The translations under genes and the position numbers were made by a program. Source: Psychromonas sp030397575 (lineage in GTDB: Bacteria > Pseudomonadota > Gammaproteobacteria > Enterobacterales > Psychromonadaceae). Taken from it: a stretch of 64,000 nt of DNA. This document shows, in pieces, positions 59,892 to 64,000 of this stretch (its first letter is position 1; every line of letters begins with the position of its first letter). The notes beneath the pieces are model-generated. The model worked only from the letters and a program-made list of their open reading frames with translations, was not told the origin of the DNA and did not search any database. The stretch lies in the NCBI RefSeq assembly GCF_046250175.1, contig NZ_CP176468.1; one strand, written 5' to 3'.

Positions 59892-61316
59892 ATGTTTGAG
59901 AACTTAACGGACAGATTGTCGAAAACGCTGAAAAATATCAGCGGCAAAGGTCGATTAACAGAAGATAATATCAAAGGTACATTACGCGAAGTGCGTATGG
60001 CACTGTTAGAAGCGGATGTAGCATTACCTGTTGTTCGTGATTTTATTCAAGCAGTTAAAAAGCGTGCTATCGGTAGAGAAGTGACTAAAACACTAAATCC
60101 AGGGCAAGCGTTTATCAAGATCGTACAAAGCGAGCTTGAATTAGCAATGGGTGAAGTAAATGAAAACTTAAATCTAGCAACCCAGCCGCCAGCTGTATTA
60201 TTGATGGCTGGTTTGCAAGGTGCGGGTAAAACCACCTCTGTTGCTAAACTTTCATTACTATTAAAAAACAAAGAGAAAAAGTCTGTTCTAGTCGTGAGTG
60301 CGGATATTTACCGTCCAGCGGCAATCAAACAATTAGAAACCTTAGCATCTGAGGTTGATGTTGAGTTCTTTCCAAGTGATATCACGCAAAAGCCAATCGA
60401 TATTGCTAATGCAGCTATTGCGCATGCAAAAAAGAAATTCATTGATGTAGTTATTGTCGATACTGCCGGTCGTTTACACGTTGATGGCGAAATGATGAAT
60501 GAGATTAAAGATCTTCATCAAGCGATTAACCCAGTTGAAACACTGTTTGTTGTTGATGCAATGACTGGTCAAGATGCCGCTAATACAGCACAAGCGTTTA
60601 ACGAAGCTTTACCATTAACCGGTGTTATCCTAACTAAAGCCGATGGTGATGCACGTGGTGGTGCAGCGTTATCTATTCGCCATATTACTGGTAAACCGAT
60701 TAAGTTTATCGGTATGGGGGAGAAAATTGATGCGCTAGAGCCATTCTACCCAGATCGTATTGCCTCTCGTATCTTAGGCATGGGTGATGTGCTTTCATTA
60801 ATTGAAGAGCTTGAAACCAAAGTCGATAAAGATAAAGCGGCAAAATTAGCGAGCAAAGTACAAAAAGGTAAAGGTTTTGATCTGGAAGACTTCCGTGACC
60901 AGTTAGTGCAAATGAAAAGCATGGGTGGCATGATGGGGATGATGGATAAATTACCGGGTATGTCGAATGTGCCTGAGGCGATGAAAAGCCAAGTTAACGA
61001 TAAAGCAACCAATCAAATGGAAGCGATCATTAACTCTATGACCAAAAAAGAGCGTGCTAAACCTGAAATTATTAAAGGCGGACGTAAGCGTCGTATCGCG
61101 ATGGGGTCTGGCACTCAAATACAAGATGTGAACAAACTACTTAAACAGTTTACGCAAATGCAGAAGATGATGAAAAAAATGTCTGGTAAAGGCGGTATGC
61201 GTAAGATGATGGGTGGAATGCAAGGCATGATGGGCGGTGGTATGCCTGGAATGGGTGGCGGCATGCCTGGTGGGATGAAAATGCCTCCTGGTTTAGGTGG
61301 TTTTCGTAAAAAATAA
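59892..61316 (+). CDS. ffh: Signal recognition particle protein Ffh
   Basis: Ffh with 4.5S RNA targets membrane-protein nascent chains to FtsY. It has 474 residues, against 453 in E. coli. The N domain (1-about 90) is followed by the GTPase domain with MAGLQGAGKTTSVAKL (G1, near 105), VDTAGRLHVDG and TKADGDARGGAALSI. The M domain follows (about 300-435; GMMGMMDKLPGM, signal-sequence groove and IKGGRKRRIAMGSG RNA-binding helix). The tail is extended with Met/Gly repeats (GGMQGMMGGGMPGMGGGMPG), longer than in E. coli. A terminator separates it from rpsP. Confidence 0.98.
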   Translation: MFENLTDRLSKTLKNISGKGRLTEDNIKGTLREVRMALLEADVALPVVRDFIQAVKKRAIGREVTKTLNPGQAFIKIVQSELELAMGEVNENLNLATQPPAVLLMAGLQGAGKTTSVAKLSLLLKNKEKKSVLVVSADIYRPAAIKQLETLASEVDVEFFPSDITQKPIDIANAAIAHAKKKFIDVVIVDTAGRLHVDGEMMNEIKDLHQAINPVETLFVVDAMTGQDAANTAQAFNEALPLTGVILTKADGDARGGAALSIRHITGKPIKFIGMGEKIDALEPFYPDRIASRILGMGDVLSLIEELETKVDKDKAAKLASKVQKGKGFDLEDFRDQLVQMKSMGGMMGMMDKLPGMSNVPEAMKSQVNDKATNQMEAIINSMTKKERAKPEIIKGGRKRRIAMGSGTQIQDVNKLLKQFTQMQKMMKKMSGKGGMRKMMGGMQGMMGGGMPGMGGGMPGGMKMPPGLGGFRKK

Positions 61317-61347
61317 GCGTCTATGAAGCTTAGTTAAATTGGTTCTA

Positions 61348-61390
61348 AAGCCCCGTTGAAAGCGATTCGACGGGGCTTTTTGCTTTTTTA
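61348..61390 (+). terminator. ffh terminator
   Basis: The stem AAAGCCCCGT / ACGGGGCTTT, with inner extra pairs, is followed by TTGCTTTTTT. Confidence 0.9.
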
Positions 61391-61423
61391 GTATTAACTA
61401 CCCTTTGTAAATTGTGATTTTGA

Positions 61424-61451
61424 TTGTTCTTTTCTCAAATAAGAGTATAAT
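61424..61451 (+). promoter_or_regulatory. Promoter of rpsP-rimM-trmD-rplS
   Basis: TTGTTC, 16 bp, TATAAT. It leaves a leader of about 65-70 bases before rpsP. Confidence 0.7.
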
Positions 61452-61524
61452 TTTGCGGCTTTCTACAGAAGCAGGTGGTCAGAATTCACTGACTTTCGAC
61501 GTTTAACAATATAAAGAGGACGAT

Positions 61525-61773
61525 ATGGTAACTATTCGTTTAGCTCGTGGTGGCGCTAAAAAACGCCCATTCTACCAAGTGGTAGTAACTGATAGCCGTA
61601 GCCCACGTGACGGCCGTTTCCTTGAAAAAGTTGGTTTCTTTAACCCAACAGCACAAGGTCAATCAGAAAAATTACGTTTAGATACAGATCGCATCAACCA
61701 TTGGGTTGGTCTTGGCGCACAGCTAAGTGATCGTGTAGCTAAATTAGTAAAAGATAACGCAGTAGCTGCTTAA
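61525..61773 (+). CDS. rpsP: 30S ribosomal protein S16
   Basis: S16 is an early 30S assembly protein. It has 82 residues, as in E. coli. MVTIRLARGGAKKRPFYQVV, VTDSRSPRDGRFLEKVGFFN and RINHWVGLGAQLSDRVAKL are diagnostic. AAGAGGA lies upstream of the ATG. It is the first gene of the conserved four-gene operon, 26 bp before rimM. Confidence 0.98.
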   Translation: MVTIRLARGGAKKRPFYQVVVTDSRSPRDGRFLEKVGFFNPTAQGQSEKLRLDTDRINHWVGLGAQLSDRVAKLVKDNAVAA

Positions 61774-61799
61774 TTGCAGTTAGGTGAAGGGGATATTCG

Positions 61800-62327
61800 G
61801 TGAGCGATAAAGCACAACCAATAGAGATAGGCAAGTTTGGTGCGGTATATGGCATCAAAGGCTGGTTAAAAGTCCACTCCTACACCGATGATCCGGAAAG
61901 TATTTTTCAATACAAACCATTGTTAATGAAATCTGCTGGTGGAGTTCAAGAAGTTATTATTACTGATTGGAAACGCCACAATAAAGGTTTTGTTGCAAAA
62001 GTAGATGGTTATGATGTTCGTGAAGAAGTACAAGCCTTAGTGGGTATTGAGCTTTTAGTGAATCCATCAAGTCTTCCTGAATTGGAAGCTGACTTTTACT
62101 GGCGAGATTTGGTCGGGTGTCAGGTTAAAACTGACAAAGGTTATCATCTTGGTGTTGTCACCGATTTGATGGAAACAGGTTCAAATGATGTACTTGTTGT
62201 AAAAGCCAACTCGAATGATGCTTTTGGGCAAAAAGAACGGTTAATTCCGTTCATCGAAGAGCAAGTAATATCAAATGTTGATATTGCAAGCCAACTAATT
62301 ACTGTTAATTGGGAACCTGATTTCTAA
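61800..62327 (+). CDS. rimM: 16S rRNA processing protein RimM
   Basis: RimM binds S19 in the 30S head and assists late maturation of 16S rRNA. It has 175 residues and starts with GTG 61800 (GAAGGGGA upstream). The N-terminal beta-barrel domain has EIGKFGAVYGIKGWLKVHSY, and the PRC-barrel C-terminal domain has FYWRDLVGCQV, GVVTDLMETGSNDVLVVK and LIPFIEEQVI. It is the second gene of the operon, 19 bp before trmD. Confidence 0.96.
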   Translation: MSDKAQPIEIGKFGAVYGIKGWLKVHSYTDDPESIFQYKPLLMKSAGGVQEVIITDWKRHNKGFVAKVDGYDVREEVQALVGIELLVNPSSLPELEADFYWRDLVGCQVKTDKGYHLGVVTDLMETGSNDVLVVKANSNDAFGQKERLIPFIEEQVISNVDIASQLITVNWEPDF

Positions 62328-62346
62328 TTACCCTAGGAGAAAAGTT

Positions 62347-63093
62347 ATGTGGTTAGGGGTTATTAGCCTCTTCCCGGACATGTTTCGGGCCATTAGCGAA
62401 AATGGGGTAACAGGTCGAGCGATTAATAATAACCTGATCTCTATCGAATGTTGGAATCCTCGTGATTTTACATTAGATAAACATAGAACGGTCGATGATC
62501 GTCCCTATGGTGGTGGGCCTGGTATGTTGATGATGGTGCAACCTTTGCGGGATGCAATCAACGCAGCAAAACAGAGCGCAAGAGAAGCAGGGCATGAGGC
62601 AAAGGTGATTTACCTTTCTCCTCAAGGTCGACGTTTAGACCATCAAGGTGCACAGTCACTATCAAGCTCTGATGCTTTGATATTAGTGGCAGGGCGCTAT
62701 GAAGGGATAGACGAACGCATAATCGAAAGCTTAATAGATGAAGAATGGTCTGTTGGTGATTATGTGCTAAGTGGTGGTGAGCTACCGGCAATGATTTTAA
62801 TGGATGCTGTGGTACGTTTTGTACCGGGTGTACTAGGTCATAGTCAGTCAGCTGAGCAAGACTCCTTTGCGGATGGCTTGTTAGACTGTCCTCACTACAC
62901 AAGACCTGAGGTGTTAGATGGGAAACAAGTGCCAAGTGTTTTATTGAGTGGTGATCACGAGAAGATTCGTCAATGGCGATTAACTCAATCATTACAACGC
63001 ACGAAACAAAGAAGACCCGATTTATTACAAAACCTAGCTCTGACTGACGAGCAAGCAAAATTGCTTGCTGCTCTGGACAGTAGCTCCAACTAG
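62347..63093 (+). CDS. trmD: tRNA (guanine-37-N1)-methyltransferase
   Basis: TrmD is an essential SPOUT enzyme that makes m1G37, preventing +1 frameshifts. It has 248 residues, against 255 in E. coli. MWLGVISLFPDMFRAISENG, CWNPRDFTLDKHRTVDDRPY, GGGPGMLMMVQPL, LVAGRYEGIDERIIE and SVGDYVLSGGELPAMILMDA, containing the trefoil-knot SAM site, are all present. It precedes rplS by 42 bp. Confidence 0.98.
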   Translation: MWLGVISLFPDMFRAISENGVTGRAINNNLISIECWNPRDFTLDKHRTVDDRPYGGGPGMLMMVQPLRDAINAAKQSAREAGHEAKVIYLSPQGRRLDHQGAQSLSSSDALILVAGRYEGIDERIIESLIDEEWSVGDYVLSGGELPAMILMDAVVRFVPGVLGHSQSAEQDSFADGLLDCPHYTRPEVLDGKQVPSVLLSGDHEKIRQWRLTQSLQRTKQRRPDLLQNLALTDEQAKLLAALDSSSN

Positions 63094-63135
63094 ACAGCGA
63101 TGTTATTAGTTAACTAGGCATAAAAAGGTATAAAA

Positions 63136-63486
63136 ATGAGCAAGATTATAGAAGCAATTGAAAACGAACAACTTCGTACAGATATCCCTGAGTTTTCTCA
63201 AGGTGATACTGTTGTTGTACGTGTTCGCGTAAAAGAAGGTGAAAAAGAGCGTCTTCAAGCATTTGAAGGTGTTGTTATTGCTAAGCGTAACCGTGGTTTA
63301 CATTCAGCATTCACAGTTCGTAAAATCTCGAGCGGTGAAGGTGTTGAGCGTGTATTCCAAACTCACAGCCCACTTGTAGGAAGCGTTGAAGTTAAACGTC
63401 GCGGTCTGGTTCGCCAAGCTAAACTTTACTACTTACGTGAACTTACTGGTAAAGCTGCTCGTATTAAAGAGAAGCTAGGTAAGTAA
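63136..63486 (+). CDS. rplS: 50S ribosomal protein L19
   Basis: L19 lies at the 30S-50S interface. It has 116 residues, against 115 in E. coli. EFSQGDTVVVRVRVKEGEKE, RLQAFEGVVIAKRNRGLHSA, FTVRKISSGEGVERVFQTHS and KLYYLRELTGKAARIKEKL are diagnostic. AAAAGG is situated upstream of the ATG. It is the last gene of the operon and is followed by a terminator. Confidence 0.98.
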   Translation: MSKIIEAIENEQLRTDIPEFSQGDTVVVRVRVKEGEKERLQAFEGVVIAKRNRGLHSAFTVRKISSGEGVERVFQTHSPLVGSVEVKRRGLVRQAKLYYLRELTGKAARIKEKLGK

Positions 63487-63545
63487 TTTCATTATTTTAG
63501 CTTAATAAAATAAGCTAAAATATGTAAGTTGCAAATTGCTATAAT

Positions 63546-63577
63546 AAAAAGGTCTGCTGATGCAGGCCTTTTTTTTA
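63546..63577 (+). terminator. Terminator of the rpsP-rplS operon
   Basis: AAAAAGGTCTGC-TGA-TGCAGGCCTTTTT with more T, one G-T pair. A weaker hairpin TTAGCTTA / TAAGCTAA lies just upstream (63498-63520). Confidence 0.85.
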
Positions 63578-64000
63578 CTTATATTTTTACTTATGTAAGT
63601 AAAATTAATAGATAAAAATAATTTTTGGTTAGACAACATTCTATAATTTAAATTAAGGTATGTTTCTCTGCAAAAAATTATAACTCTTAATGGATATATT
63701 TAGAGTTGTGTAACTTGCAACTAATTGTTTTTAGTCTATTATTTTTTAATAATCATGAAGGTTAAAAGTGCCCTTGGTTAAATACTGCTAGTATCAATGC
63801 AAAATAAGTTACGAGCCCAGTAATACTTAATTTCATTAAGTATGTGTTTAAATTTTTCAGAAAAAACTAAATTCAGGTATAAATTGATGCCATTTGAAGA
63901 TTAATGTCGTTAATCACCTGTTTGAGAATTGACCAAAATATGTCAATTCATTAATGATTATTTTCTTTATCAAACTTACCATACATAAGTGAGTTGTTTG
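63578..64000. other. AT-rich intergenic DNA at the right edge
   Basis: About 420 bp without a recognisable gene, tRNA or strong hairpin. It probably contains the upstream region of a gene beyond the window. Confidence 0.4.

Overview
The window is chromosomal DNA from a marine gammaproteobacterium. It is AT-rich and has Vibrio/Alteromonadales-type synteny. The combination of a Na+-pumping oxaloacetate decarboxylase (oadGAB), an alaS-lysC-csrA-serV-argV block, gshA next to luxS, a bacterial alternative oxidase and a general porin suggests a cold-water member of the Psychromonas group. That placement is inference from gene content and remembered protein similarity. No search was run.

Layout. 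1-4200 (minus strand): the 5' end of cysJ, then a pspG-like / PCu(A)C / outer-membrane protein cluster, then ilvIH. 4640-7320: prfB with its programmed +1 frameshift, and lysS. 7979-9104: a Cys-repeat exported peptide followed by a His-rich conserved protein of unknown function, which is the most unusual locus here. 9164-12823: msrC, an exported EF-hand protein and a BaeS/BaeR-like two-component system. 12915-14375: an IS4-family insertion sequence lying directly behind rplI. 14400-15812 (minus): rpsF-priB-rpsR-rplI. 16053-20747: a DUF481-like outer-membrane protein, rlmB and rnr. 20956-21276: tRNA-Arg/His/Pro, followed by a 138-bp tandem repeat in which every unit carries a copy of the tRNA-Pro 3' end and a terminator. 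22120-24205: a small barrel protein and a porin with a CRP-like site upstream.

24722-37907 is an accessory-rich stretch: ydhF-type aldo-keto reductase, LysE exporter, DTW-domain tRNA modification enzyme, alternative oxidase, asparaginase, Tat-exported PhoD phosphatase, a GST/OhrR-type MarR/YqhD redox module with shared operators, a LysR/monooxygenase/Gfo-Idh-MocA module, and ssb. 38573-46000: rlmJ, alaS-lysC-csrA, a roughly 193-bp tandem repeat, tRNA-Ser(GCT) and three identical tRNA-Arg(ACG). 46484-53376: oadGAB, yqaA, gshA, a transglycosylase-like lipoprotein and luxS. 53526-59593: a LysR regulator, a FocA-CBS fusion, a CorB/CNNM protein, a periplasmic endonuclease I that probably uses an ATT start, and ypjD. 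59892-63486: ffh and rpsP-rimM-trmD-rplS.

Functional themes are translation and RNA metabolism (prfB, lysS, alaS, rnr, rlmB, rlmJ, trmD, ribosomal proteins, tRNAs), envelope and metal or redox stress (pspG, PCu(A)C, BaeSR, MsrC, OhrR/YqhD/GST, gshA, AOX), and anaerobic or sodium-linked carbon metabolism (oadGAB, FocA-CBS). Several intergenic regions carry dispersed copies of one short palindromic repeat family beginning with an ATACCA-type end.
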